Below are positions 8,630 through 21,083 of a DNA stretch of 23,576 nt, piece after piece. Every line of letters starts with the position of its first letter. Position 1 is the stretch's first letter. The notes under the pieces were generated by a model. The model was not told where the DNA came from. It was given only the letters and a program-made list of their open reading frames with translations, and made no database searches. The translations under genes were made by a program, and so were the position numbers. This DNA comes from Ophiosphaerella korrae (Eukaryota > Ascomycota > Dothideomycetes > Pleosporales > Phaeosphaeriaceae), in contig JALNQF010000550.1 of assembly GCA_028456385.1 (NCBI GenBank), positions 1-23,576 of the forward strand, written 5' to 3'.

Positions 8630-10223
8630 ACTATATAGGAAACAATTAAGGACTAAATTAATAATCTAATCTTAGACAAAGAAGATATAAAAATAGTAAT
8701 TAATACTTTAGAAATATAGAACAAGGAACTACAAGATTACGTAAAGTAGAATAAAGTATAGATTAAAGCTATTATTAAAGGTTAGAATTAGATAGAACTA
8801 ATTATATAACGTCTAGTAATAAGTGCGATAAAGAAACTACCTAAGATACCTATCCTTAAGAAGTTTAATAGAACAAGGGAGAAACTAAGACCTTTTATTA
8901 CCTTAGTACAACTCTAGATAGATATACAAGTACTATACTTCGACACAGAAGAAAAAAAGGTAATATATATTAGGTTGCACCTTAAGGAAGACGCAATAAG
9001 ATAGTACAAACCTTACTAGACAGACTATACAATATACTCTCTAATAACCTAGAAGGACAAAACTAAAGCTATTTTTAAAAGTTACGAGTACTTTACTAAA
9101 TAAATAAGAGTAGTATTTAGAGATATAGACGTTACCTAACAAGCTAAAGAATAGCTAGAGAAGCTTACACAAAGTTAAAGTATTCTAAAGTACGTATTAT
9201 AGTTTAAATAACTATCCTAGAATATAGAATAAAATATGTTAGCTTTAATGTTATAATTTAAGTAAGGACTAAACTCTAAGATCTAATACAAGATAATATA
9301 TATAGAGAAACTAAGGACACTAGAAGCCCTAAAGTAATAGGTAATATAAATTAACAATAATCTTCGAGAATAGAAGAAGAATAAATATAGAGGTTACACC
9401 TAGAACTATAATAAGGGAGACCCTATAATCCTTAACGCTAATAAGGATAGAAAGAAAAAGAAGAATAAAGACTTTACGTACTTTAATTATAGTAAACTAG
9501 GCTACTATACAAAAGACTACTAATTGTAAAAGAAGAAGGATATAGTATATTATAAATATAGGAAACCTAGATACTTTATAAAGAACTATAAGAATAAGAA
9601 CCTAAAGAAAGAAACCTAGTTAAAGATAACTAAAAAGAAGAAAGAAGCACTATAAGTATAGGCTAAACCTTAAGAGAAGGTAGCTAGGAGCAAAGAAATA
9701 CAATACGTAATACTCTATTAGACCTTTTATTATAAAGATAACTACTATATATATCTTTCTAGTAAATAAGGAGTAAGATACTTCCTATAATAGAGATAGA
9801 GAGTAGCTATAATAAAAGAAAGAACAAAAGCTTAGCTAGAAGAAACAGCCTAAGTAATAAACCTACTAGTAGAAGATCTAGAAAGGGAAGAGCCCTTAGT
9901 ACTATTAATCTAGGCTAAAGGACTAGCACTAGATAAAGAGACTACTACGACTACTTCTAAAAGACTATAAGGAAGTAAGAGACAAGTTAGTATAAGAGCT
10001 ATAGAGTATACCTAGCTAACAATATATAGTTACAATAGCTATACAATAAGTAATATAGAGGAATAAAATAAAGAATAGAAGTTTATTTAGAAATACTTAC
10101 TAGTTATAAGTATAGAGGAAGCGTATAAAGACTAGAAAGAACGTAATCCTAAAAAAATAAAGTTTATACTATTTTAAGAATAGATAAAGTAATATATAGT
10201 TATAGTAAGAAGAATACCTATAA
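8630..10223 (+). pseudogene. Element 1 gag-pol, second fragment (gag to pre-protease)
   Basis: It continues gag from 1587 in phase, closely parallel to element 2. The first zinc knuckle starts at 9479 (Y-F-N-Y-S-K-L-G-Y-Y, Cys mutated to Tyr), followed by the second knuckle near 9550 in Lys-rich sequence. The fragment ends where element 3 is inserted. There are many in-frame TAG/TAA codons at positions that are Gln or Trp in retroelement gag proteins. It resumes at 17312. Confidence 0.88.
10219..10223. repeat. Left TSD of element 3 (TATAA)
   Basis: Identical to 17307-17311. The sequence across the joined flank matches element 2 near 3738. Confidence 0.85.
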
Positions 10224-10691
10224 TATAATAGGCCTCTTATCGTCAACTACAGAGCCTGTCTTAGAAGGGTTAGTAGATTATAAGGTAATAACAAAAGTTT
10301 GTGTTAGGATCTATAATAACTATAAATAATAGAAGATGTTTCGCAACTATCTTGTATTAGCGTTCCGTAGTTAAAGGATTAAATTACTAATACTATCCTA
10401 ATAATACGTATTGCTACTAACTATATAGTAATAATATCTTGGCGGCTTCGTTACTTTGTATTTACTAAGATCGCAAATTTACAAATTTGTTACATAATAG
10501 CTTTGCGGCTTCGTTACTTTATATTTGCTAAGATTGCGAATTTATAAATTTATTACGTGTCTATATTGTAGTTAGCTTCCTAATTAAACTCGTTGTCCTA
10601 TAGGTCGTTACCCTACTTATCCTATACTTTGTTAGTAGCTAAGTGTAGACTAATTGGTTCTATCTTAGTTTCCCTTATTACTACTATAACA
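10224..10691 (-). repeat. Element 3 3' LTR
   Basis: 468 bp, the same length as 16839-17306. On the minus strand it starts TGTTATAG and ends GGCCTATTATA. It contains two 53-bp tandem units. Confidence 0.92.
10442..10557 (-). repeat. Two 53-bp direct repeats (period 63) in element 3 3' LTR
   Basis: Units at 10442-10494 and 10505-10557 begin GCGGCTTCGTTAC and run to TTGTTACA / TTATTACG. Unit 1 contains the palindrome ACAAATTTGT. The 5' LTR has the same pair at 17057-17109 and 17120-17172, so the duplication is a feature of the element. Repeats in this part of an LTR are plausible enhancer units, but that is inference. Confidence 0.8.
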
Positions 10692-10705
10692 CTATTCCCT
10701 CTTCT
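10692..10705 (-). other. Element 3 polypurine tract
   Basis: On the minus strand AGAAGAGGGAATAG immediately precedes the 3' LTR, as in elements 1 and 2, where a purine run is followed by ATAG. Confidence 0.75.
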
Positions 10706-10787
10706 ACGCAGTCCCTTATTTCTCTATACTAGTACTAAGGTTATTAATCCTGTGTCTTTGTTAATCCTTAGTTCTTTATTACTCTCT

Positions 10788-11367
10788 ATACTATCTTAGT
10801 CCTAGCGTAACAAACTCCTTCTTGTAGCTTATATTGTTTGCAACAAAGTTAAGATATTCCTGTATCGTTGTTATACTAAATTAGGTCTTACTTGTCTTAT
10901 ATCTTTAAAGGATAGTAAACACTATAACGAGTGTATTCTCGCCAATATTTAGTATAAGTGCGTTTCTTCTAAGGTTTCGCTTATAGAGTGTAAGTGCTCA
11001 ATTTCTATATAGTCTCCTTCTACTAAGTTGTATAGGGCGAGCCGTTAATAGGGCTTAAGCGCAATTGTCGTTATAGCTCGCTGTAGCTAAGGCTAAGCGT
11101 AAGTTAACTCTTCGTAAGCTAGTAGAGCTTTATTCCCGCGTTAAGCGTCTTCGTAAGATAAAGGCTTATAATAACGCTAAGTTGTCTAAATAGTCTCGTG
11201 CCTTAGAGGCTGAATTAGATTTAGACAATGTGGTAGAGGCTGCTCTAGCTCCTGTTGTATTAGGCGCTCCTATCGCCTCTCTATCTAGCGATAGTATCGT
11301 TAGTTTTCTTAACTCGCTACTAGGCGTTCTAGAAGGTTTTAACTTTGGAAGTCCTCTAGTTTCTTAG
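10788..11367 (+). pseudogene. Antisense split gene of element 3 (Zn2Cys6-like plus coiled coil)
   Basis: Plus-strand gene opposite to element 3 pol. Exon 1 is 10788-10989 (ATA where ATG is expected, three stops), the intron 10990-11035, and exon 2 11036-11367 (three stops). It gives 177 residues when spliced. Residues 26, 29, 36, 46, 49 and 58 are Y, Y, C, Y, C, C. With Tyr read as mutated Cys this is C-x2-C-x6-C-x9-C-x2-C-x8-C, within the fungal Zn2Cys6 spacing. Exon 2 encodes a basic, Leu-rich helical stretch (AKAKRKLTLRKLVEL) and ends LLGVLEGFNFGSPLVS. It overlaps the pol end by 29 nt. It is the best-preserved copy for the domain pattern. Function is unknown. Confidence 0.76.
10990..11035 (+). 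other. Inferred 46-nt spliceosomal intron in element 3 antisense gene
   Basis: GTAAGT at the 5' end is the fungal consensus, TACTAA near 11021 is a strong branch-point match and TATAG closes the 3' end. Removing 46 nt converts codon phase 0 to phase 1, matching the downstream coiled-coil frame, and makes W-R-A-V-N at the junction. Confidence 0.85.
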
Positions 11368-14300
11368 GGCAATTAAGGTTTTCCTCTAGTTCCTATATTT
11401 TTTCCTATAGTTGTCCTTTTTCGTCTATACCTATCTATTTTACTATATAGTAGTTCCTACTGTTATAGAACTAGTGTGCTAAGATTTCTTTAACTTCTTA
11501 TTCTTCTTATTCTCCGTATATATCTACTTCGTACACTAGTAGTTCTACGTTCTATAGTGCTATCTTAAGTAGTGCTACGTAGAAGGTTAGGTATATCTTT
11601 ATTTTATTTAGTAGCTTTAATTTGAATATAACTAGCGTAACTTCTTTCTTAATTTTGTATAGTCCTATCTTAACGTAGTCTAATTTTAAACTTAGTCTCT
11701 TACTCTTAATGTTTTTTCGTACTAACTATACTTTTTCTCCCTTTCTAAATTAGGGTCCTTCTTTGTACTTCTTGTTGTAGTACTTAGCTATGCGATTATA
11801 TAGGAATTCTGCGTCCTGTCTTAGTTAATCCTATATATTCTTAAGTCTATTAGCGAAGTTTTCTCCTCTTAGAGACTAAGATATCTAGTTTCTTAGTGTC
11901 TAATATATATTAGGCTCAAATCTGTAGTTTACAAAGAAAAGCGTTACTCCTATTACTATATTCTTTGCGCTGTTATATGCTAGTTGTGCTATAGGTAGTA
12001 GTTATACCTAGTTATTCTAGTTGTAATTAAGGTAGTATCTTAGGTATTGTTCTACTATCTAATTTATACGTTCTAATTATTTATCTATCTATAGGTAGTA
12101 TACTGTTAACATTATATATTTAATTCCTAATTATACTATTATCGTTTCCTATAGTTTTAATGTAAATCTTACATCTCTATCTATAATAATCTTATCTAGT
12201 AGTCTATATTAGCTAATTATAGTTCCTAGAACCTAGTGTGCTATAACTTCTATTCTACTTTTTTCCTTATATAGTCTAAAGTATAAGTACTTTGTAAGTT
12301 TATCTACTATTATTAGGATTCTATTATACTTAACTCCTAATATTAGGTCCTTAGACTTAGGTAGTTTTGTGATAAAGTCTATTGTAATAATTCCCTATAG
12401 TCGTTCTAGTATCTCTATTAGTTGTAGTATTCTATATAGTGCGTGTCTATTATATTTGTTTCTGTAGTATTCTATATAGTCTCGTAGTACTTCTATTACT
12501 AGTTATCTTGCCTTTAGGATATAATAGTCCCTTAAGAGCCTATCTAATGTCTTGTTAATACCTTAGTGTCCGTATACTAGCAATTCGTAGAATTATCGTA
12601 TAAATTCTTTTTAGATCTTTCCTAGAATATATGTTCTTCTATAGGCTTGTGCTAGTCCTTCTTAAGTTTCTAGTTTTTCTATTTCTTTAGATGCTTCTTG
12701 CGTTATTTTCTAAATCTATTCGTCTAGCTCGCTACTTGTTCTTTCAAGTGTTGCAGCTATTTTAGGTATATTTAGGACTAAATGTCCTTCTTTATTCTTG
12801 ATTAGAACTGTACTAGTAGCGCTTACTTCTTCTTGTAAGTCTAGTCTTCTACTAAGGGCGTCTACAAATTAGTTGTCTTTCCCTTTTATATATATTATTT
12901 CTATATTAAATGTTAATAGAAACTCCTACTATCTTATATAGCGTTATAATAGTTCTTTATTTATTATAAATCCTATAAGGTTCTTGTAGTCTGTGTAGAC
13001 CTTTGTCTAATGTTTTACTCCTTATAAATATACTCTCTATTACTTAAATACTTTGTATATTACTAGTATTTCTTTGTCGTAGATTAGATAATTAAGCTCT
13101 ACTAGCTTTATTTTCTTAGAAAAGTATTCGACTAAATGTTCTTTGTTAGTCTCTAGGTCTTCCTATATTAGTACTATTCTATAGACTAAGTTAGACGCGT
13201 CTGTCTTTACTACTGCTAGTAGGTCTAGGTTATATATTCTAATAACTAGGTTTTCTATAAACTTTCTTTTAATTTTCTTAAATACTTTATTGTATTCTTT
13301 TGTCTACTTAAATAGCGTGTCTTTTTTTATAAGTCTAGTTATTGGTTTTATATCTTTAGACTATCCTACTATTAACTTTCTACAAAAGTTAGCTAACCTA
13401 TAAAATTATTGTACCTCTTTTAGGTTTTTTGGTATTAGCTATTCGTTAATTAACCTAATCTTCTCTAGGTCAATCTTAATTTTTCCTAGTTTAATAATAA
13501 ATCCAAGGAAGTCCGTTTCTTTTATATAAAATTCGCATTTTCTTATTTTTAGAAATAGTTTATTTTCTACTAGTTTCTCTAGTACTTTGTGTACGTGTTG
13601 TACGTATTCTTCCTCTATTTCTAAAAATATAAAGATGTTATCTAGGTATATAAATATAAATACGTCTAAGTACTCTCTTAGTACTATATTAATCCTTTCT
13701 TAGAATACTGCTAGTGCGTTTGTTAAGCTAAACAGTATAACTAGATATTTGTATAGTCTATACTATATTCTAAACGCTGTCTTCTATTCGTCTCCTTTTT
13801 TAATTCTAATCTAGTAGTACGCGTTCTAAATATCTAATTTTGTAAAGATTCTTGCTTTTTGTAATCTATCTTGTATTCTATCTATTTGTAGTAATAGGTA
13901 TTAGTTCTTGTTTATAATTGCGTTAGTTTTCCTAAAATCTACGTAGGGTCTCTTGTCACTTATTCCCTTTTTATCCACGAATATAAGTCTATATACTACT
14001 AAGGATTTAGATTCCCTTATCTATCCCTTTTTTATTACATTCTAGATAAATGTTCATTTAATTTTAGACTCTTCTTCTATTTTCTAGTAGACTAGGCTCT
14101 ATCCTACGTCTTTACCTTCTACTAGTTCTATCGCTAGGTCCTATAGTTAATGTTCTAGAAGGTAATCTTTAGGTTCTATAAGTTGTTTTTCCTATTTCCT
14201 ATATTCTTTAAAGAATTCTCCTTTACAGGTACTTATGTTAGCTTTTAACGTGTCTATTCTATAGTAGTTGATTTTTCCTATTCTCTAGTCGATCTATAGG

Positions 14301-16777
14301 TTAGTTATTTATAACTATAGTATTCCTAGTATTATGTCTTATTTGTTATCAATTGTCGTTATATCTATAACTATGTTCTTAATTGTTATTCCTTCTAGTT
14401 TTAATATAGAGAGAACTGTTTTAAATCTAATAGGTTCTTAGAATAGTTTTCCTTTAATCGTACTTAATTGTCAAAAGTATTTCTTTGTTATATACCTTAT
14501 TCCTTGTGTTTCTACAAACTTCTTTAATATAAAGTTTCTCGTAGCTCTACTGTTAATTATTAATCGTACTTTTCTTTCTTAGTAAGTACCTATTTTTGTA
14601 ATATATAGGCCTCCTACGCCTTCTAGCTGTTCTTACTTAGGTATCTTTGTAAACTATCTGTCTTTCTTAAGCTATAGGCCTACTTTAAGCTTATATTCTT
14701 TATGTTTTAAGCATTTGTTGTATATACACTTATACTATAGTCCTCTTTAGACGTATTTTTTAGATAGTTTTAGACCAGGTCTTACTACTACGTATCTATC
14801 TTCTAGGATTATTTCCTATCCTTAGATGTCTTCTACTAAGATTGCTCTTGTATAGTTATAGCCTCTTCTCCTTATAGGCTATACTTTGTTATTTGCTTTA
14901 GAATTTCTATATATAATGTAATTCTTATCTAGGTATAATATCTATAATGCTTTAAAGTGTGCTAGATGTTTTAGATCTATTAGTTTGTTATCCCCTTCCT
15001 AGTACTTATCTTTTCTAGGTGTATCTATTATTAGGATATAGTACACTACTAGTACTCTTAGTATATAGGCTTTGTTAATCTATCGCGTTTTTTTTGCAAA
15101 GTGCTACTATTCTTTTTATATAGGTATTCTCTCTACTATAACTATATATTACTTTATCTATTCTTAAAATAGTATAAACTTTATTTCCTTAGGATTACGT
15201 TCTTTCTAGTCTTTGTACGCTTCCTCTATACTTATAACTATTAAGTATATTTAAACGAATCTCTATTCTTTATTTTATTCTTCTATATCTATTGTTGTGT
15301 AGCTATTGTAGCTATATATATCTAGTTAGGCATACTCTATACCTCTTATTCTAACTTATCTCTCGCTTTCTCGCAGTTCTTTAGAAGAAGCTATAGTAGT
15401 CTCTTTATCTAGTGCTCGTTCTTTAGCCTAGATCGATAGGGTCTAGGGTTCTTCCCCTTCTAAATCTTCTATTAGTAAGTCTATTACATAGGCTATCTCT
15501 TCTAGCTATACTTTTGTTCTACTTTCTTTTGTTGCAGCTACTCTATATCTCTATTTCTATAAGAACTATACTACTCCCTATTTACTAAAAAGATGTATGT
15601 AGTAGTTATCGTTATAACAAAAGGTTTAATAGAGTATTGCATGTTGTATTTCTTTGCTCCCTACTACCTTCTCCTAGGGTTTAGCTTGTACTTTTAGTAC
15701 TTCTTTCTTATTCTTAGTTGTTTTTAACTAAGTTTCCTTATCTTTTCCTAGGTTCTTACTTCTATAGTCTTTTGCAAAGTGTCCTAGTTTCCTATATTTA
15801 TAGTATACTATATCCCTTTTCTTTTGTAATTAGTAGTCTTTTACATAGTAGCCTTTCTTGCTATAGTTAAAGTACGTAAAGTCTTTATTCTTCTTCCTCT
15901 TCTTGTCCTTGTTAGCGTTAAGGATTATAGGGTCTCCCTTGTCCTAATTCTAGGTATAACCTCTATACTTGTTCTTCTTCTATTCTTAAAGATTGTCGTT
16001 AATTTGTATTACCTATTGTTTTAGGGCTTCTAGCGTTTAGGGTTTTTCTATATAAATTATTTTGTATTAGATTTTTAAGTTTAGTCCTTGTTTAAATTGT
16101 AATATTAAGGCTAACTTATTTTACTCTATATTTTGCGATAGTTATTTAAACTATAATACGTACTCTAGAACACTATAGCTTTATGTAAGCTTCTCTAGCT
16201 GTTCTTTAGCTTGTTAGGTAACGTCTATATCTCTAAATGCTACTCTTATTCGTCTAGTAAAGTATTTGTAACTTCTAAAGATAGCTCTTGTTTTGTCCTT
16301 CTAGGTTATTAGAGCGTATGTCGTATAATCTATCTAGTAGGGTTTAAACTATCTTATTATATTTTCTTTAAGGTGTATTCTAATATATATTACCTTCTTT
16401 TCTTCTATATCGAAATATAGTACTTATACGTCTATCTAGAGTTATGCTAAGGCTATAAAGGGTCTTAGTTTTTCTCTTGTTCTATTAAACTTCTTAAGGA
16501 CAGGTATCTTAGGTAGTTTCTTTGTTGCACTTATTTCTAGTCGTTAGGTAATTAATTCTATCTAGTTCTAGCCTTTAATAATAGCTTTAATTTGTGCTTT
16601 GTTCTATTTTAAATAGTCTTGTAGTTCTTTATTCTACGTTTCTAGTGTTTTAATTACTATCTTTATATCTTCTTTATTGTTAATTAGTTTGTTTATGCGA
16701 TCCTTAATCGTTTCCTATACAGTACTATCTAACTTATAACTACTCCTGTAGGCTTTACTTGTTAAGCTTTCTACTAT
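11339..16777 (-). pseudogene. Element 3 gag-pol polyprotein (RIP-inactivated, single frame)
   Basis: One frame of 1,813 codons on the minus strand, starting at ATA (mutated ATG) and ending in TAA. All motifs checked are in phase: zinc knuckles at 15833-15874 and 15764-15805; protease N-S-R-A (for DSGA) at 14543-14554; RT YLDN (for YLDD) at 13637-13648; RNase H catalytic Asp at 13199-13201, with DALSRR near 12850; integrase first Asp at 12377-12379; and a chromodomain-like tail just before the stop, near 11430. Repeated TAG/TAA codons replace Gln/Trp. It makes no protein today. It overlaps the 3' end of the plus-strand antisense gene. Confidence 0.93.
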
Positions 16778-16838
16778 TGTATTAGCTAGACTGTACACTA
16801 CTTACGCTTCGCTTCTCGCAATAACTAAATTAGCAAGG
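16778..16838 (-). other. Element 3 leader (61 nt)
   Basis: On the minus strand it begins CCTTGCTAATTTAG after the LTR end TTACA and runs to the inferred start codon. Length and sequence match the other two leaders, including GCGAGAAGCGAAGCG. Confidence 0.55.
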
Positions 16839-17306
16839 TGTAACAGGCCTCCTATCGTTAACTACAGAGCCTATCTTAGAAGGGTTAGTAGATTATAAGG
16901 TAATAACAAAAGTTCGTATTAGGATCTACAATAACTATAAACAATAGAAGATATTTCGCAACTGTCTTGTATTAGCGTTCTGTAGTTAAAGGATTAAATT
17001 GCCGATACTATCCTAACGATGCGTATTACTACTAACTATATAGTAATAATATCTTAGCGGCTTCGTTACTTCGTATTTGCTAAGATCGCGAATTCACAAA
17101 TTTGTTACATAATAGCTTCGCAGCTTTATTGCTTCGTATTTACTAAGATCGCAAATTCACAAATTTATTACGTGTCTATATTGTAGTTAGCTTCCTAATC
17201 AAACTTGTTATCCTATAGGTCGTTACCCTACTCATCCTATGCTTCGTCAGCAGCTAAGTGTAGACTAATTAGTTCTATCTTAGTTTCCCTTATTACTACT
17301 ATAATA
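16839..17306 (-). repeat. Element 3 5' LTR
   Basis: 468 bp. On the minus strand it ends GGCCTGTTACA next to the leader. The tandem units are at 17057-17109 and 17120-17172. It differs from the 3' copy mainly by transitions. Confidence 0.92.
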
Positions 17307-17311
17307 TATAA
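17307..17311. repeat. Right TSD of element 3 (TATAA)
   Basis: Matches 10219-10223 exactly. Confidence 0.85.
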
Positions 17312-20300
17312 AAAGAGAATAGTAATACTTTGCAAGAAAGACGCAATAGATTAACAAAGCCTATACACTAAGAGTACTAGTAGTGTACTATATCTTAATA
17401 ATAGATATACCTAGTAGAAGTAAATACTAAGAAGAGGATAATAAAATAATAGATCTAAACACTTAGTATACTTTAAAGTATTATAGATATTATACCTAGA
17501 CAAGAATTGTATTATATATAGAAACTCTAAAGTAAATAACAGCGTATAGCCTATAAGGAGAAAAGGCTATAACTATACAAGAGTAATTCTAGTAGAAAAT
17601 ATCTAAGGATAGGAAGTAATCCTAGAAGATAGATACGTAGTAGTAAGACTAGGCCTAAAACTATCTAAGAAATACGTCTAAAGAGGACTATAGTATAAAT
17701 ACATGTACAATAAATGTCTAAAACACGAAGAATATAAACTTAAAGTAAGCCTATAGCCCTAGAAAGATAGACAATTTATAAAGTTGCCTAAGTAAGAAAA
17801 ACTAGAAGGTATAGGAGGCCTATACATTACAAAAATAAGTATATACTAAAGAAAGAAAGTATAATTAATAATTAATAGTAGAGCTACAAGAAACTTTATA
17901 TTAAAGAAGTTTATAGAAATACAGGGAATAAAGTATATAATAAAGAAATACCCTTAATAACTAAGTACGATTAAAGGAAAACTATTCTAGGAACTAATAT
18001 AGTTCGAGACAGCACCTTTAATACTAAGGTTAGAAGGACTAGAAATTAAGAATATAGTTATAGACATAACAATAATTAATAATAAACAAGATATAATATT
18101 AGGTATACTATAGTTATAGATAACTAACCTACATATTAACTAGAGGATAGAGAAGATTAACTACTATAGAATAGATACGTTAAAGGCTTACAAGAACACC
18201 TGTAAGGGAGAATTCCTAGAAGAATACAAGAAATAGGAAGAATAGCTTATAGAACCTAAAGATTACCTTCTAGAACATTAACTATAGGACTTAGCAATAG
18301 AAACAGAAGAAGGAAAAGACGTAGGGTAGAGCCTAGTCTACTAGAAAACAGAAGATAAATTAAAGATTAAACGAGTATTTATTTAAAACGCAATAAAGAA
18401 GGAATAGATAAGAGAATCTAAATCCTTAGTAGCTTATAGACTTATCTTTATAGATAAGAAAAGAATAAGTAACAAAAGACCTTGTATAGACTTTAGAAAA
18501 ACTAACGTAGTTATAAACAAGAACTAATACTTCTTACTAAGAATAGATATAATATAAGATAAACTATAGAAAGTAACGATCTTTATAAAGTTAGATATCT
18601 AGAACGCCTATTACTAAATTAGAATTAAAGAAGGTAATAAATAGAAAATAGTATTTAGAATACAATAGGGATTATATAAATATTTAGTTATGCTATTTAG
18701 CTTAACAAATGTACTAGTAGTATTCTAAGAAAGGATTAATATAGTACTAAGAGAGTACTTAGATATATTTATATTTATATACTTAGACAATATCCTTATA
18801 TTCTTAGAAATAGAGGAAGAATATATATAATATATATATAAAGTACTAGAAAAACTAGTAGAAGCTAAAATATTTCTTAAGATAAGAAAATGCGAGTTTT
18901 ACACAAAAGAAATAGATTTCCTAGGGTTTATTATAGAACTAGGAAAGATTAAGATTAATCTAGAGAAGATTAAGTTAATTAACGAATAGCTAACACTAAG
19001 AAACCTAAAAGAGGTATAACAATTTTATAGGCTAGCTAACTTTTATAGAAAGTTAATAGTAAGATAGTCTAAAGATATAGAACTAATAACAAGACTTATA
19101 AAAAAAGATACGCTGTTTAAATAGATAAAGGAATGTAACAAGGTATTTAAGAAGATTAAGAAGAAGTTTATAGAAAACCTAGTTATTAGAATATATAACC
19201 TAGATCTACTAGCAATAATAAAAATAGACGCATTTAACTTAGTCTATAGAATAGTACTAATATAGGAAGACCTAGAGACTAAAAAAGAACACTTAGTCGA
19301 GTACTTCTCTAAGAAAATAAAGATAGTAGAACTAAACTACTTAATCTATAATAAAGAAATGCTAGTAATCTACAAAGTATTTAAGTAATAGAGAGTATAC
19401 CTATAAAGAGCAAAATATTAGACAAAGGTCTATATAGACTATAAGAATCTTATAAGATTTATAATAAATAAAAAATTATTACAACGCTATATAAGATAGT
19501 AGGAATACTTGTTAATATTTAATATAGAAATTATACACACAAAAGAGAAAAATAATTAGTTTATAGACGCCCTTAGTAGAAGGCTAGACTTATAAGAAGA
19601 AGTAAGCGCTACTAGTATAGTTCTAGTTAAGAATAAAGAAGGATACTTAGTCCTAAATATATATAAAATAGCTACAACACTTAAAAGGAAGAGTAGTGAG
19701 CTAGATAAATAGATTTAGAAAATAACAAAAGAAGTATCTAAAGAAATAGAGAAACTAGAAATCTAAGAAGGATTTATATAAGCCTATAGAAGAATATATA
19801 TCCTAAAGAAGATCTAGAGAGAATTTATACAACAATTCTATAAATTGCTAGTATATAGTTACTAAAGTATTAAGAAAATATTAGATAGACTACTACAAGA
19901 TTACTATATTCTAAAAGCAAGATAATTAGTAATAGAGGTACTATAAGACTATATAGAATGTTAAAAGAATAAATATAATAGATATATACTATATAGAATA
20001 TTACAACTAGTAGAAGTACTAGAATAACTATAGAGAGTTATTACAATAGACTTTATTACGAAGTTACTAAAGTCTAAAGACCTAATATTAGGAGTTAAAT
20101 ATAATAGAATCTTAATAATAGTAGATAAGCTTATAAAGTATATATACTTTAGACTATATAAAGAAAAAAGTAAGATAGAGGTTACTATACACTAGGTTCT
20201 AGGAACTATAATTAGTTAATATAGACTACTAGATAAGATCGTTATAGATAGAGACGTATAATTTATATTAAAACTATAGGGAACAATAATAGCGTAATTA

Positions 20301-21083
20301 GGAATTAAATATATAATATCTATAGTATATTACCTACAAATAGATAGATAGTTAGAACAAATAAATTAGATAGTAGAATAATACCTAAGATACTACTTTA
20401 ACTACAACTAGAATAATTAGGTATAGTTACTACCTATAGCATAGCTAGCATACAACAGTGCAAAGAACGTAGCAATAAGAGTATTACTCTTCTTTACGAA
20501 CTATAGATTTAAACCTAACGTATACTAGATACTAAGAAATTAAATATCTTAGTCTCTAAGAGGAGAAAACTTTGCTAATAGACTTAAGGATATATATAAT
20601 TAACTAAGACAAGATGTAGAATTCCTATATAATTAAATAGTAAAGTACTACAATAAGAAGTATAAAGAGGGACCCTAATTTTAAGAAGGAGAAAAAGTAT
20701 AGTTAGTATAAAAGAATATTAAAAGTAAGAGACTAAGCTTAAAATTAGACTACGTTAAAATAAAACTATATAAAATTAAGAAAGAAGTTATACTAGTTAT
20801 ATTTAAATTAAAGCTACTAAAAAAGATAAAGACACACCTAATATTCTACGTAGCCCTACTAGAATAAGTACTACTAGAAGTAGAACTACTAGTATATAAA
20901 GTAGACACGTATAGAGAATAGGAAGAATAGGAAGTTAAGAAAATCCTATAGTACTAGTTCTAAAATAGAAGAGACTACTACTTAGTAGAATAGATAGGTA
21001 TAGACGAAAAAGGACAACTATAGGAAGAAATATAGGAACTAGAAGATAATCTTAATTACTCTAAGAAACTAGAGGAGTTCTAA
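17312..21083 (+). pseudogene. Element 1 gag-pol, third fragment (protease to chromodomain-like end)
   Basis: It resumes pol after element 3. Protease N-S-R-A (for DSGA) lies at 17874-17885, RT YLDN at 18780-18791, the integrase TIDF region near 20040-20054 and a chromodomain-like tail (YLVE, stop, IG) from 20979. The TAA stop is at 21081-21083. Just after the element 3 TSD, element 1 has two extra bases relative to elements 2 and 3 (AAAAAGAGAATAG against AAAAGGAATAG and AAAAAGAATAG), which puts this fragment out of phase with the gag fragment. RIP-type stops are frequent. Confidence 0.9.

Larger units (their letters stand above)
10224..17306 (-). mobile_element. Gypsy chromovirus-type element 3 (complete, minus strand, 7,083 bp)
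   Basis: Paired 468-bp LTRs, a 61-nt leader, one gag-pol frame (16777-11339) and an antisense split gene running on the plus strand (10788-11367). It is a relative of elements 1 and 2 but a distinct subfamily: different LTR 5' portion, tandem repeats in the LTR, and more divergent antisense gene. TpG is somewhat better preserved than in elements 1 and 2, so RIP looks milder or more recent. Confidence 0.95.

Noticed and set aside
10442..10557. Repeat units considered as a CRISPR-like array
   Set aside because: Only two units with a 10-bp gap, present in both LTRs of the same element. They are ordinary LTR subrepeats in a eukaryotic context.
10593..10799. 68-codon plus-strand open frame
   Set aside because: It spans the element 3 LTR end, polypurine tract and the start of the antisense gene in another phase. 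No conserved counterpart in elements 1 or 2.
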